Shown one piece after another: positions 43,456 to 52,547 of a stretch of DNA of 64,000 nt; the stretch's first letter is position 1, and each line of letters opens with the position of its first letter. Source of the stretch: an uncultured Eubacteriales bacterium (GTDB lineage: Bacteria; Bacillota; Clostridia; Lachnospirales; Lachnospiraceae); NCBI GenBank assembly GCA_900314845.1, contig OMWV01000034.1, positions 1-64,000 of the forward strand, given 5' to 3'. A model generated the notes under the pieces. That model was not told the DNA's origin. It was given only the letters and a program-made list of their open reading frames with translations, and ran no database searches. The position numbers were made by a program, and so were the translations under genes.

Positions 43456-44370
43456 ATGACATTACTGATAGGTTCACTGCAGCTTGGACTGCTGTATGGA
43501 GTCATGGTCATGGGCATCTATATCAGCTTCCGGGTCATGAATATCCCCGATCTTACGACAGAGGGGAGCTTTACCTTCGGCCTGGCGGCCTCAGCCATGA
43601 TCTGCGCGGCCGGGCATCCGGTCCTGGCGGTCATCATCTCATCCCTGGCCGGGGCGGCGGCAGGAGCGTTTACCGGACTTTTGCAGACAAAGCTTGATAT
43701 CCATCCGGTCCTGGCCGGCATCCTGACCATGAGCGGTCTGTACTCCATCAATCTCTTTGTGATGAAAGGAGCCTCCAATGTGACCCTGCTCAACAGCAGG
43801 ACCTTATTTACCATGCTCATGAGCGCGTTTCCTTCTCTTTCCAAGGACGCAGTCAAGCTGATCATAGCTATCATTGCCGCCGGGCTTGTCCTTCTTGCCC
43901 TGACATTTTTCTTTAAGACGTCCCTGGGGCTTGCCATCCGCGCGACCGGGGATAACGCGGACATGGTCAGCGCCTCTTCTATCAATGTAAATGCTATGAA
44001 GATCACAGCCCTTGCCATTGCAAATGCCTGCATCGGCCTTTGCGGCGGTCTGATCACCCAGTACCAGAGCTTTGCCGATATCAATTCGGGAGTAGGAATG
44101 CTGGTCGTAGGTCTTGCCTCTGTCATCATAGGGGAGGCCTTTATCCGGTCCCGCAGGATATTCTTCTGCTTCCTGTCTGCTATCGTCGGCTCTCTTGTCT
44201 ACCGCTACATCATAGCTCTTGCCATGAAGTCCCCCTTCTTCCCGGCCTATATGCTCAAACTCATATCGGCTGTCATCGTGACGATCGCCCTTGCGGTCCC
44301 CGCGGCCAAGAAGATGTCTGCCGCGCGCAGGCTCAAGGCTGCCAACAGAGGAGGTTCCGACAATGCTTGA
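43456..44370 (+). CDS. trpY: Tryptophan-type ABC transporter permease
   Basis: A 304-residue membrane protein with about eight helices, of the branched-chain/sugar-type permease fold. It has ISFRVMNIPDLTTEGSFTFG near the N-terminus and the coupling-helix region SLGLAIRATGDNADMVSAS near residue 165. ATG 43456 follows GAGGAG; the upstream 18 codons of the frame are not needed. Its stop overlaps the ATPase start by 8 bp. Confidence 0.87.
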   Translation: MTLLIGSLQLGLLYGVMVMGIYISFRVMNIPDLTTEGSFTFGLAASAMICAAGHPVLAVIISSLAGAAAGAFTGLLQTKLDIHPVLAGILTMSGLYSINLFVMKGASNVTLLNSRTLFTMLMSAFPSLSKDAVKLIIAIIAAGLVLLALTFFFKTSLGLAIRATGDNADMVSASSINVNAMKITALAIANACIGLCGGLITQYQSFADINSGVGMLVVGLASVIIGEAFIRSRRIFFCFLSAIVGSLVYRYIIALAMKSPFFPAYMLKLISAVIVTIALAVPAAKKMSAARRLKAANRGGSDNA

Positions 44371-45160
44371 GATAGAGAACGCGGTAAAGGTCTTCGAGAG
44401 GGGAACTCCCAATGAGCATACGGCCCTGGCGGGAGTAAACCTGAAGGTGGAGGAAGGAGAATTTATAACGGTCCTGGGCTCAAACGGGGCCGGCAAGTCT
44501 ACGCTCTTTAATGCCATCTGCGGAAATTTTCTCCTGGACAAGGGCCATATCAGGTTGGGCGGAAAAGACCTGACTTTTATGCCGGAGCACAAAAGAGCCC
44601 GCATGATCGGGAGACTTTTTCAGGATCCCATGAGGGGGACGGCGCCCAATCTCAGCATAGAGGAGAATCTGGCCCTGTCTTACTCTAAGAGCACAAAGGG
44701 CATGTTCCGCATGGCAGTCAATAAAAAGGACCGGCTCATGTTCCGCGAGAAGCTGGCAGGCTTTGAGATGGGCCTGGAGGACAGGATGGACACAAAGGTC
44801 GGCCTGCTCTCCGGAGGCCAGAGGCAGGTCGTCTCCCTTCTTATGAGCACGATCGTTACACCGAAGCTCCTCCTTCTGGACGAGCACACGGCGGCTCTGG
44901 ACCCGGCAACCGCCCAGAAGGTCATGCAGATTACGAATGATATCGTATACAGCAGACATATCACGACCCTCATGATCACCCACAATATGGCTTCCGCTCT
45001 CGTCACCGGCACCCGGACCATCATGATGGACGCGGGCAATATCATATTTGATTTTGGTCAGGAAGAGCGTCAGCATATGACGGTGCAGGATCTCCTGTCC
45101 ATGTACTCGGACAAAAAGAAGGAAGAGTTCGACAACGACAGGATCCTTCTGGGACAGTAA
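44363..45160 (+). CDS. trpZ: Tryptophan-type ABC transporter ATP-binding protein
   Basis: A 265-residue ATPase with Walker A GSNGAGKST near residue 39, the Q-loop FQDPMRGT, the signature LLSGGQRQVV near 151 and Walker B LLLLDEHTAALD. The Walker B motif has DEH instead of the usual DEP, which is common in this subgroup. GAGGAGG in the end of the permease gene drives translation. Confidence 0.88.
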   Translation: MLEIENAVKVFERGTPNEHTALAGVNLKVEEGEFITVLGSNGAGKSTLFNAICGNFLLDKGHIRLGGKDLTFMPEHKRARMIGRLFQDPMRGTAPNLSIEENLALSYSKSTKGMFRMAVNKKDRLMFREKLAGFEMGLEDRMDTKVGLLSGGQRQVVSLLMSTIVTPKLLLLDEHTAALDPATAQKVMQITNDIVYSRHITTLMITHNMASALVTGTRTIMMDAGNIIFDFGQEERQHMTVQDLLSMYSDKKKEEFDNDRILLGQ

Positions 45161-45175
45161 ATAACGAATAAATTT

Positions 45176-45234
45176 CAAAAAGGCCCTGATGCGGGCTGCA
45201 GTTTCCACTCATTCCGCGTCAGAGGCTTTTTTTT
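45176..45234 (+). terminator. Terminator of the Trp T-box operon
   Basis: GGCC-CTGATGCGG pairs with CCGCGTCAG-AGGC around an 18-20 nt loop, followed by eight T. Confidence 0.85.
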
Positions 45235-45270
45235 GTGAAAGCTGTTTTGCGCAAAAGACAAAAATGTATA

Positions 45271-45299
45271 TTGACACATTTCCCCGGGAGAACTATAAT
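45271..45299 (+). promoter_or_regulatory. Promoter of the marR-ABC exporter operon
   Basis: Perfect TTGACA, 17 bp, perfect TATAAT: a consensus promoter, as expected when a repressor keeps it in check. Confidence 0.88.
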
Positions 45300-45315
45300 G
45301 GCTCTTAACGCAAGA

Positions 45316-45348
45316 TTGTTGACTGAGAAACAGTTGACAAGTCAACAA
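45316..45348. promoter_or_regulatory. Palindromic operator, probably bound by the MarR protein
   Basis: TTGTTGACT (45316-45324) is the exact inverse of AGTCAACAA (45340-45348). Between them GTTGAC-AA-GTCAAC (45333-45346) forms an inner palindrome, so three TTGAC half-sites are arrayed just after the transcription start. This would block a polymerase leaving the promoter. Confidence 0.72.
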
Positions 45349-45371
45349 TTCAGCAAGAAAGGATGTGTTTT

Positions 45372-45911
45372 ATGTATAGACAGGAGAAGCCCGGCTGCCC
45401 CGGCAAGGCCTGGGATAACAGTAAGGTTCGGATCGTCCCGATGATCCTGCGAAGCGCCGCTATGATCAGGAACAGGACGTCCGGCCAGTCTTATATAAGG
45501 ACCCTGCATGACATCTGCGGCAGGAATGCCTGGGTCCTGTTTTTTCTGGAAAGCCAGGAGAAGAATGGCCATATGGTCTTTCAAAAGGATATAGAAAGCT
45601 GTCTTTCCATGACAAGATCCGGCGTCTCAAAGCTGATAAAGGGCATAGAGGCGGATGGACTGATAAAGAGGCAGGCTGTCCCGGAGGACGCCCGCTTAAA
45701 GAGGATCGTCCTCACGCAAAGGGGCAGAGAGCTGACAAGGCTTGCCCAGGAGGAGAAAGAGAGGCTGGACGAGGATCTTTGCGCCGGTTTCAGCCAGGAA
45801 GAGCTGGAAGGCTTTGCGTCTTATCTGGAAAGATTTATGGAAAATATGAAAGCGGCTCCGGCCGCGGAAAGAGAGGGAAGGCAAGATGGACATGATAAAG
45901 AAACTGTCTGA
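45372..45911 (+). CDS. MarR-family transcriptional regulator
   Basis: A 179-residue winged-helix protein. The DNA-binding part includes FQKDIESCLSMTRSGVSKLIKGIEADGLIKRQA near residues 72-105 and the wing DARLKRIVLTQRGREL, both typical of MarR. An unusual 25-30 residue N-terminal extension precedes the dimer helices. It is the first gene of the operon and probably an autorepressor released by a compound that the two ABC half-transporters export. ATG 45372 has AAAGGA at proper spacing; 45363 would be too close. Confidence 0.9.
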   Translation: MYRQEKPGCPGKAWDNSKVRIVPMILRSAAMIRNRTSGQSYIRTLHDICGRNAWVLFFLESQEKNGHMVFQKDIESCLSMTRSGVSKLIKGIEADGLIKRQAVPEDARLKRIVLTQRGRELTRLAQEEKERLDEDLCAGFSQEELEGFASYLERFMENMKAAPAAEREGRQDGHDKETV

Positions 45912-47643
45912 GAGCATCCGCGAGTACAGGCGGCAGGCCATCCTTTCTCCTGTCACGGTCACCGGAGAGGTCATCATGGAAGTACTGATCCCCTATCTGA
46001 TGGCCCGGCTGATCGACAGAGGAATAAACGCGGGGAACATGAGCGTAGTTCTGAAGTATGGGGCTGTCCTCCTTTGCTGCGCCTGCATCTCCATGCTCTT
46101 CGGATATCTGGCAGGCAAGTATTCCGCCGAGGCCTCTGCCGGCTTCAGCGCAAATCTCAGGAAGGATATGTACTACAGGGTGCAGACATTTTCCTTCCAG
46201 AATATCGATAAATTTTCTACAGCCAGCCTTGTCACAAGGATGACAACGGATGTTACGAATGTGCAGATGGCCTATCAGATGATCATCCGTATGGCGGTGA
46301 GAAGCCCCCTTATGCTGATATTTGCCCTGGCGGCAGCCTTCAGCATAGATTCAAAGCTTGCTTTTATCTTTGTAGCCGTCATGCCTATTCTGGCCGTCGG
46401 CCTCTACCTGATCATCACCCGGGTCCACCCTGTTTTCAAGAAGGTATTTAAGACCTACGACAGGCTCAACCAGGTCGTAGAGGAAAATCTGCACGGAATC
46501 CGGGTCGTGAAATCATTTACAAGAGAAGACCACGAGATCGAGAAATTTGACCAGACATCCGGCAAGATCTATCAGTATTTCGTCAAAGCTGAGCGGATCA
46601 TGGCCTTTAACATGCCTCTCATGCAGTCGGCCATCTATATCTCTATGCTGCTTTTGTGCTGGCTGGGTGCCAAGGCCATCGTAGCCAGCGGCGGAGACGC
46701 GGCCCTGGGGCTTTCAACGGGCGAATTCATGAGCCTTTTCTCCTATACCATGCAGATCCTCATGAGCCTGATGATGCTGTCCATGGTATTTGTCATGATC
46801 ATCATGGCAAGGGCTTCGGCAGAGAGAATTTATGAAGTGCTGACAGAGGAACCCAGTCTGAAGAACCCGGATCAGCCTCTGACTCAGGTAAAGGATGGAA
46901 GCATCCGCTTTGATCACGTTTCATTTGCCTACAGCGGCCAGGCCAGAGAGCCTGTGCTCAGCGACATCAATATAGACATCCGGCCGGGCCAGACCGTCGG
47001 GATCATAGGAGGGACAGGATCATCAAAGTCCAGCCTCGTCCAGCTGATCCCCAGACTTTATGACGCCGCATCGGGAAGCGTCATTGTCGGGGGCGCTGAT
47101 GTGCGGGATTACGATATAGAGACTTTAAGGGACGCCGTCTCCATGGTCCTGCAGAAAAATGTGCTTTTCTCCGGCACCATAAAGGATAACCTGCGCTGGG
47201 GCGATGAGAATGCCAGCGATGAGGAAATCGTAAAGGCCTGTCGGATGGCCCATGCCGATGAATTTATCAATACATTTCCGGACGGATATGACACCTGGAT
47301 CGAGCAGGGGGGCAGCAATGTATCCGGCGGCCAGAAGCAGAGGCTCTGCATAGCCAGGGCCCTGCTCAAGAAGCCCAGGATCCTGATCCTGGATGATTCC
47401 ACGAGCGCCGTCGACATGAAGACGGACGCCGCTATCCGGGAAGCATTCGCAAAGCAGCTTCCGGACACGACGAAGATCATTATCGCCCAGAGGATAGCCT
47501 CTGTTCAGGATTCTGATCTTATCATAGTCATGGATAAGGGCAGGATAGCAGCCCAGGGAACCCATGAGGAACTGATGAAGACATCGGATATCTACCGCGA
47601 GGTATATGAGTCACAGAACAAGGGAGGTGATGAGGATGAGTAA
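45886..47643 (+). CDS. ABC exporter half-transporter (first of pair)
   Basis: A 585-residue protein with six N-terminal membrane helices (about 15-310) and an ATPase domain. Walker A is GGTGSSKSS near residue 372, with serine in place of the usual glycine (GTGSSKSS). The signature is SGGQKQRL near 482 and Walker B ILILDDSTSAVD, with aspartate where the catalytic glutamate usually stands. That identifies the degenerate-site partner of a heterodimeric multidrug-type exporter. It overlaps the end of marR by 26 bp. Confidence 0.92.
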   Translation: MDMIKKLSESIREYRRQAILSPVTVTGEVIMEVLIPYLMARLIDRGINAGNMSVVLKYGAVLLCCACISMLFGYLAGKYSAEASAGFSANLRKDMYYRVQTFSFQNIDKFSTASLVTRMTTDVTNVQMAYQMIIRMAVRSPLMLIFALAAAFSIDSKLAFIFVAVMPILAVGLYLIITRVHPVFKKVFKTYDRLNQVVEENLHGIRVVKSFTREDHEIEKFDQTSGKIYQYFVKAERIMAFNMPLMQSAIYISMLLLCWLGAKAIVASGGDAALGLSTGEFMSLFSYTMQILMSLMMLSMVFVMIIMARASAERIYEVLTEEPSLKNPDQPLTQVKDGSIRFDHVSFAYSGQAREPVLSDINIDIRPGQTVGIIGGTGSSKSSLVQLIPRLYDAASGSVIVGGADVRDYDIETLRDAVSMVLQKNVLFSGTIKDNLRWGDENASDEEIVKACRMAHADEFINTFPDGYDTWIEQGGSNVSGGQKQRLCIARALLKKPRILILDDSTSAVDMKTDAAIREAFAKQLPDTTKIIIAQRIASVQDSDLIIVMDKGRIAAQGTHEELMKTSDIYREVYESQNKGGDEDE

Positions 47644-49591
47644 GCAGGAAGAAATGACAGGAAATGAGAAAAAGGGACAGGCCGGCAGGCCCCCTTATTC
47701 CGGGAAAAAGCCCGGCATAGACTGGGCGACGGCAAAAAGGCTTTTAACCTATATGAAAGAGTATCGGGTAACCCTGATATTTGTCGTTATCTGTATCCTG
47801 ATCAGCTCTGTTGCCATGGTCATGATGTCCCTGTTCGTGCAGACTCTGATCGATGACTATGTAACCCCTATGCTGGCTCAGGCAGATCCCGACTTTTCCG
47901 GCCTTGCCCTGGCGATCGCCCGCATGGCCTGCATATTTGCCGTCGGCGCCTTTACAACCTGGCTTTACAACTGGTCTATGGCCAAGGTCTCTCAGGGAAC
48001 GCTCAAGAGCATCAGGAATCAGATGTTTTCCCACATGCAGTCTCTTCCCATCCGCTATTTTGACCAGAATACATTTGGCGATATCATGAGCCATTTTACA
48101 AATGATACGGACGCCTTGCGGCAGATGATCTCCATGAGCATACCGGCTCTGATCTCATCCCTTGTCTCTGTTGTCTCCGTCTTCTTTTCCATGCTCTACT
48201 TAAGCATCTGGATGACGCTTTTTGTCATAGCCTTTCTCTTCCTTGTCCTTTTCATCGTAAAGGTCGTGGCGGGGCGCAGCGGGACATACTTTGTCAGACA
48301 GCAGAGAGATATCGCTGACGTCAACGGCTATATAGAGGAGATGATAGGGGGCCAGAAGGTCATAAAGGTCTTCAACCATGAAAGAGCGGCGGAGCAGGTA
48401 TTTGATCAGAAGAATGAAAACCTGCGCGAGAGCGTGTCAAAGGCCAATACCTATGCCAATATCCTCATGCCCATCATGAACAATATGGGCCATGTCCTCT
48501 ATGTCCTGCTGGCGGTCATAGGAGGCGTGCTGGCTATCGCCGGCGTCACGAACATTTCCCTGCACGGGGCCGGCGCTCTTACGCTGGGAATGATCGCCTC
48601 CTTCCTTACCCTGGCAAAGGCCTTTATCAATCCCATCTCGCAGATCTCCAACCAGCTCAATGCCATCATCATGGCCCTGGCGGGCGCAAAGAGAATCTTC
48701 CAGCTGCTTGACGAGCCCTCTGAGGAAGACGAAGGCTATGTGAGACTTGTGGACGCGGACTATGATGAAAATGGAAATCTGGTAAAGGCAGACCACAAGA
48801 CGGATATCTGGGCCTGGGAGAAGGTAAATAAAGACGGCAGGGCTGAGTATAGAAAGCTGGAGGGAGACGTTGTCCTTGAGGACGTTGACTTTAGCTATGT
48901 TCCCGGCAAGCAGATCCTTCATGACATTAATATTTATGCAAGACCCGGCCAGAAGGTGGCCTTTGTCGGCGCGACAGGTGCCGGCAAGACGACGATCACC
49001 AACCTGATCAACCGCTTTTACGATATAGACAGCGGATCTATCTTCTACGACGGCATTGATATCGGTAAGATCAGGAAGCCGGATCTGAGGAGGTCTCTGG
49101 GCGTTGTCCTGCAGGATGTCAATCTTTTTACCGGCACTGTCATGGACAATATCCGCTACGGCAAGCTGGACGCCACGGATGAGGAGTGCATTGCCGCGGC
49201 AAAGCTGGCAAATGCCGACAGTTTCATCCGCATGCTGCCGGATGGCTATGATACGGTCCTGGAGGGGGATGGCAGCGGCCTTTCCCAGGGGCAGAGACAG
49301 CTGATCTCCATCGCCAGGGCGGCAGTGGCGGACCCGCCGGTCATGGTCCTGGACGAGGCCACATCTTCCATAGATACCAGGACGGAGGCCCTCGTTCAGA
49401 AGGGCATGGACGCCCTCATGGCGGGCAGAACTGTATTTGTCATTGCCCATCGCTTATCGACAGTTAGGAACTCAGATGTTATAATGGTTCTTGATCATGG
49501 CAGGATCATAGAAAGAGGAGACCATGACAGGCTTATTGCTGAGAAAGGCGTATATTATCAGCTTTATACAGGAGCATTTGAGTTAGAATAA
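47636..49591 (+). CDS. ABC exporter half-transporter (second of pair)
   Basis: A 651-residue partner. Six membrane helices (about 40-330) are followed by an ATPase with a normal Walker A GATGAGKTT near residue 447, the signature LSQGQRQLI and Walker B VMVLDEATSSID with the catalytic glutamate intact. A charged insert of about 35 residues (EDEGYVRLVDADYDENG...) between the membrane and ATPase parts is typical of this exporter subfamily. The start at 47636 follows GGGAGG and overlaps the previous gene by 8 bp. Confidence 0.92.
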   Translation: MSKQEEMTGNEKKGQAGRPPYSGKKPGIDWATAKRLLTYMKEYRVTLIFVVICILISSVAMVMMSLFVQTLIDDYVTPMLAQADPDFSGLALAIARMACIFAVGAFTTWLYNWSMAKVSQGTLKSIRNQMFSHMQSLPIRYFDQNTFGDIMSHFTNDTDALRQMISMSIPALISSLVSVVSVFFSMLYLSIWMTLFVIAFLFLVLFIVKVVAGRSGTYFVRQQRDIADVNGYIEEMIGGQKVIKVFNHERAAEQVFDQKNENLRESVSKANTYANILMPIMNNMGHVLYVLLAVIGGVLAIAGVTNISLHGAGALTLGMIASFLTLAKAFINPISQISNQLNAIIMALAGAKRIFQLLDEPSEEDEGYVRLVDADYDENGNLVKADHKTDIWAWEKVNKDGRAEYRKLEGDVVLEDVDFSYVPGKQILHDINIYARPGQKVAFVGATGAGKTTITNLINRFYDIDSGSIFYDGIDIGKIRKPDLRRSLGVVLQDVNLFTGTVMDNIRYGKLDATDEECIAAAKLANADSFIRMLPDGYDTVLEGDGSGLSQGQRQLISIARAAVADPPVMVLDEATSSIDTRTEALVQKGMDALMAGRTVFVIAHRLSTVRNSDVIMVLDHGRIIERGDHDRLIAEKGVYYQLYTGAFELE

Positions 49592-49611
49592 GGAAAAGAG
49601 AGGTTAACAGG

Positions 49612-50898
49612 ATGAGTGATTACAAAGAAGGAACAAAATGTATACAGGCGGGCTACAAGCCAGCAGGCGGACAGCCCAGGCAGGTGCCCATCGTTCAGTC
49701 GACGACCTTCCATTATGATACGAGCGAGGCCATGGGCAGGCTCTTTGACCTGGAGGACTCCGGATATTTTTATACAAGGCTCCAGAACCCCACGAATGAC
49801 TATGTGGCAGCCAAGATAGCAGCCCTTGAAGGCGGCTGCGCGGGCATGCTGACCTCATCCGGCCAGGCGGCGAATTTCTTCGCCCTCTTCAATATCTGCG
49901 AGTGCGGCAGCCATATCGTCGCTTCTTCTTCCATCTACGGGGGAACATTCAATCTCATTTCCGTCACCATGGCCAAGATGGGCATAGAGGTCACATTTGT
50001 GGAACCGGACTGCAGCCGCCAGGAGCTTGACGCGGCTTTTAAGGAGAATACGAGAGCGGTCTTCGGCGAGACGATCGCCAATCCCGCTCTGACGGTGCTC
50101 GATATAGAGAAGTTTGCCCAGGCAGCTCATGAGCACGGCGTTCCTCTCATTGTGGACAACACATTCCCTACCCCGATCAACTGCAGGCCTATCGAGTGGG
50201 GAGCCGATATCGTCACTCATTCCACGACAAAATATATGGACGGCCACGGGGCAGCCGTGGGCGGCGCCATTGTGGACAGCGGAAAGTTTGACTGGATGGC
50301 TCACGCTGACAAGTTCCCGGGCCTGACAAGCCCGGACGAGTCCTATCACGGGATCGTCTACGCGGAGAAGTTTGGCCAGGAGGGAGCATTTATTACGAAG
50401 TGTACTTCACAGCTTATGAGGGATTTTGGATCGATCCAGTCCCCTCAGAACGCATACCTTCTGAATCTGGGACTTGAGTCCCTGCATGTGCGCATGCCCA
50501 GGCACTGTGAAAACGGCCTGGCAGCGGCCCGCTTCCTCAAGGAGCAGCCCCAGGTCGAATATGTCAGCTATCCTGATCTTGAGGGTGACAGATTCCATGA
50601 GCTGGCGAAAAAATATCTTCCCGGCGGCAGCTGCGGTGTTGTCTCTTTCTGTCTGAAGGGCGGCAGGAGCGCCGCGGAGCGTTTTATGAAGAGCCTGAAG
50701 ATGGCAGCCATAGAGACCCATGTGGCAGATTCCCGTACCTGCTGCCTCAACCCGGCTACATCGACCCACAGACAGCTGACGGACGAGCAGCTTCAGGAGG
50801 CAGGCATCCCGGCAGGTCTTGTTCGCCTCTCCTGCGGCCTTGAGGATAAGGAAGACATCATCGCTGATCTGGAAGCGGCATTTTCTGCTCTTGATTGA
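49612..50898 (+). CDS. metY: O-acetylhomoserine sulfhydrylase family PLP enzyme
   Basis: A 428-residue Cys/Met metabolism PLP enzyme. Visible are the N-terminal QSTTFHYDTS, YTRLQNPT, SSGQAANFFALFNI, VDNTFPTP, the PLP lysine in THSTTKYMDGHG near residue 206, and the C-terminal THRQLTDEQL...RLSCGLED. Length and the DESYHG region point to O-acetylhomoserine sulfhydrylase rather than cystathionine synthase, though the two are hard to part by eye. It lies 20 bp after the exporter gene, so it may share that transcript. Confidence 0.88.
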   Translation: MSDYKEGTKCIQAGYKPAGGQPRQVPIVQSTTFHYDTSEAMGRLFDLEDSGYFYTRLQNPTNDYVAAKIAALEGGCAGMLTSSGQAANFFALFNICECGSHIVASSSIYGGTFNLISVTMAKMGIEVTFVEPDCSRQELDAAFKENTRAVFGETIANPALTVLDIEKFAQAAHEHGVPLIVDNTFPTPINCRPIEWGADIVTHSTTKYMDGHGAAVGGAIVDSGKFDWMAHADKFPGLTSPDESYHGIVYAEKFGQEGAFITKCTSQLMRDFGSIQSPQNAYLLNLGLESLHVRMPRHCENGLAAARFLKEQPQVEYVSYPDLEGDRFHELAKKYLPGGSCGVVSFCLKGGRSAAERFMKSLKMAAIETHVADSRTCCLNPATSTHRQLTDEQLQEAGIPAGLVRLSCGLEDKEDIIADLEAAFSALD

Positions 50899-50923
50899 CA
50901 GCATGTAATATTTATGCTATACT
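50895..50923 (+). promoter_or_regulatory. Promoter of the polar amino-acid importer
   Basis: Perfect TTGACA, 17 bp, TATACT. The -35 overlaps the metY stop codon. Confidence 0.85.
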
Positions 50924-50966
50924 TTCTCATAATTATTCAAAAACAAGGGGGAAAAGCTGTATAATC

Positions 50967-51647
50967 ATGAATTCAGAATTTGCCCATACCTTTTATAAGT
51001 GCTTTATAAAAGATGACAGGTACAAGCTGATCTTAGGCGGCATAAGGATCACGATCGAGGTATCTCTCCTGGCTATCCTGCTGGGACTGGTCATCGGTTT
51101 CCTCATAGCACTCTGCAATCTGTCCAAGAAAAAAGGCCTCAACGCCATCGGCAAGGTCTATACGGATATCATAAGAGGAACGCCGTCGGTAACCCAGCTG
51201 ATGATCATCTATTTCGTCATATTTGCCTCTATCGACTGGCCAAAGTGGATCATCTGTTCCATTGCCTTCGGCATAAACTCCGGCGCCTACGTGTCGGAGA
51301 TCATACGAGCAGGCATATTGTCTGTCGATAAGGGCCAGACAGAGGCCGGCCGTTCTCTGGGACTGAATGCCAAGCAGACCATGTGGAAGATCATCGTTCC
51401 CCAGGCTGTGACGAACATTTTCCCGGCTATGTGCAACGAGTTCATCACCCTGGTGAAGGAGACCGCCATCGTCGGCTATGTCGGCCTTGTCGATATCCAG
51501 AAGGCCGGCGACTTCATAAAATCTGCCACGTATGTGGCCTTCATGCCCCTGATAGGAACTGCCGTCATATATTTCGTTATGATAAAGATCCTCACGATCT
51601 TCCTGGGCAAGCTTGAGGAGCGGATGAGAAGGTCGGCGCAGAGGTAG
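50967..51647 (+). CDS. Polar amino-acid ABC transporter permease
   Basis: A 226-residue HisM/GlnP-type permease with about five helices. It has LGGIRITIEVSLLAILLGLVIG, YTDIIRGTPSVTQLMIIYF, and the EAA loop SVDKGQTEAGRSLGLNAKQTMWKIIVPQA near residue 140. A weak AGGGGGA lies before ATG 50967. It is first of a permease-ATPase-binding protein set; the single permease would act as a homodimer. Confidence 0.92.
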   Translation: MNSEFAHTFYKCFIKDDRYKLILGGIRITIEVSLLAILLGLVIGFLIALCNLSKKKGLNAIGKVYTDIIRGTPSVTQLMIIYFVIFASIDWPKWIICSIAFGINSGAYVSEIIRAGILSVDKGQTEAGRSLGLNAKQTMWKIIVPQAVTNIFPAMCNEFITLVKETAIVGYVGLVDIQKAGDFIKSATYVAFMPLIGTAVIYFVMIKILTIFLGKLEERMRRSAQR

Positions 51648-51663
51648 ATGAAAGGACGTACGT

Positions 51664-52386
51664 ATGATACAGGTAGAAGATCTTCATAAAAGCTTTGGAG
51701 ACAATGAAGTTTTAAAAGGAATCAATGAGACGATCCATGACGGGGAGGTCGTCGTTGTTATCGGCCCCTCCGGATCCGGAAAGAGTACATTTTTAAGATG
51801 CCTCAATCTGCTGGAGACTCCCAACAAGGGGAAGGTCATCGTCGACGGCGAGCAGATAAACGCTCCCGGAGTCGACGTCAACAAGGTCCGTCAGAAGATG
51901 GGCATGGTATTCCAGCATTTTAATCTCTTCCCCCATCTGACCGTGATGGAGAATATCACACTGGCCCCGACTATGCTGGGCAAGATGACAAAGGAAGAGG
52001 CCCTGGAAAAGGGAAAGAGCCTTTTGACGACGGTAGGGCTTCTGGAGAAGGCGGATGCCTATCCGTCTCAGCTGTCCGGCGGTCAGAAGCAGAGGATCGC
52101 CATTGCCAGGTCTCTGGCCATGGAACCTGAGATCATGCTTTTTGATGAGCCGACCAGTGCCTTGGATCCCGAGATGGTCGGGGAGGTTCTGGATGTTATG
52201 AAGAGTCTGGCGGAGTCCGGCATGACCATGGTCGTTGTAACTCATGAGATGGGATTTGCCAGAGAGGTGGGCAGCAGGGTCCTCTTTATGGATGACGGAG
52301 AGATCCTGGAGCAGGCTGTGCCCGAAGAGCTCTTCGGCAATCCAAAAGAAGAGAGAACCAGGCAGTTTCTCAGCAAGGTTCTCTGA
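51664..52386 (+). CDS. Polar amino-acid ABC transporter ATP-binding protein
   Basis: A 240-residue GlnQ-type ATPase with Walker [10 protein letters not shown] near residue 36, the Q-loop [12 protein letters not shown], the signature [15 protein letters not shown], Walker [16 protein letters not shown] and the H-loop [12 protein letters not shown]. The 16-bp gap to the permease gene indicates one transcript. Confidence 0.95.
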   Translation: MIQVEDLHKSFGDNEVLKGINETIHDGEVVVVIGPSGSGKSTFLRCLNLLETPNKGKVIVDGEQINAPGVDVNKVRQKMGMVFQHFNLFPHLTVMENITLAPTMLGKMTKEEALEKGKSLLTTVGLLEKADAYPSQLSGGQKQRIAIARSLAMEPEIMLFDEPTSALDPEMVGEVLDVMKSLAESGMTMVVVTHEMGFAREVGSRVLFMDDGEILEQAVPEELFGNPKEERTRQFLSKVL

Positions 52387-52547
52387 TATTTTTTGATTTC
52401 ACGCCGCACTTGCAGGCGGTCTGAATATAATAAAATTGACGCCCCATGTATCCGTCCATGAATTTTTCTTTAAAGAGGCGGCACCGGCCAATGGGAGTCC
52501 GCCCAGGATACTGGGGGCGTCTGTTTATCAAGGAGGAAAAAGCAACT

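Noticed and set aside
48437..49450. 337-residue open frame on the minus strand over the second ABC exporter gene
   Set aside because: Antisense to the Walker and signature motifs of the exporter; no start signal.
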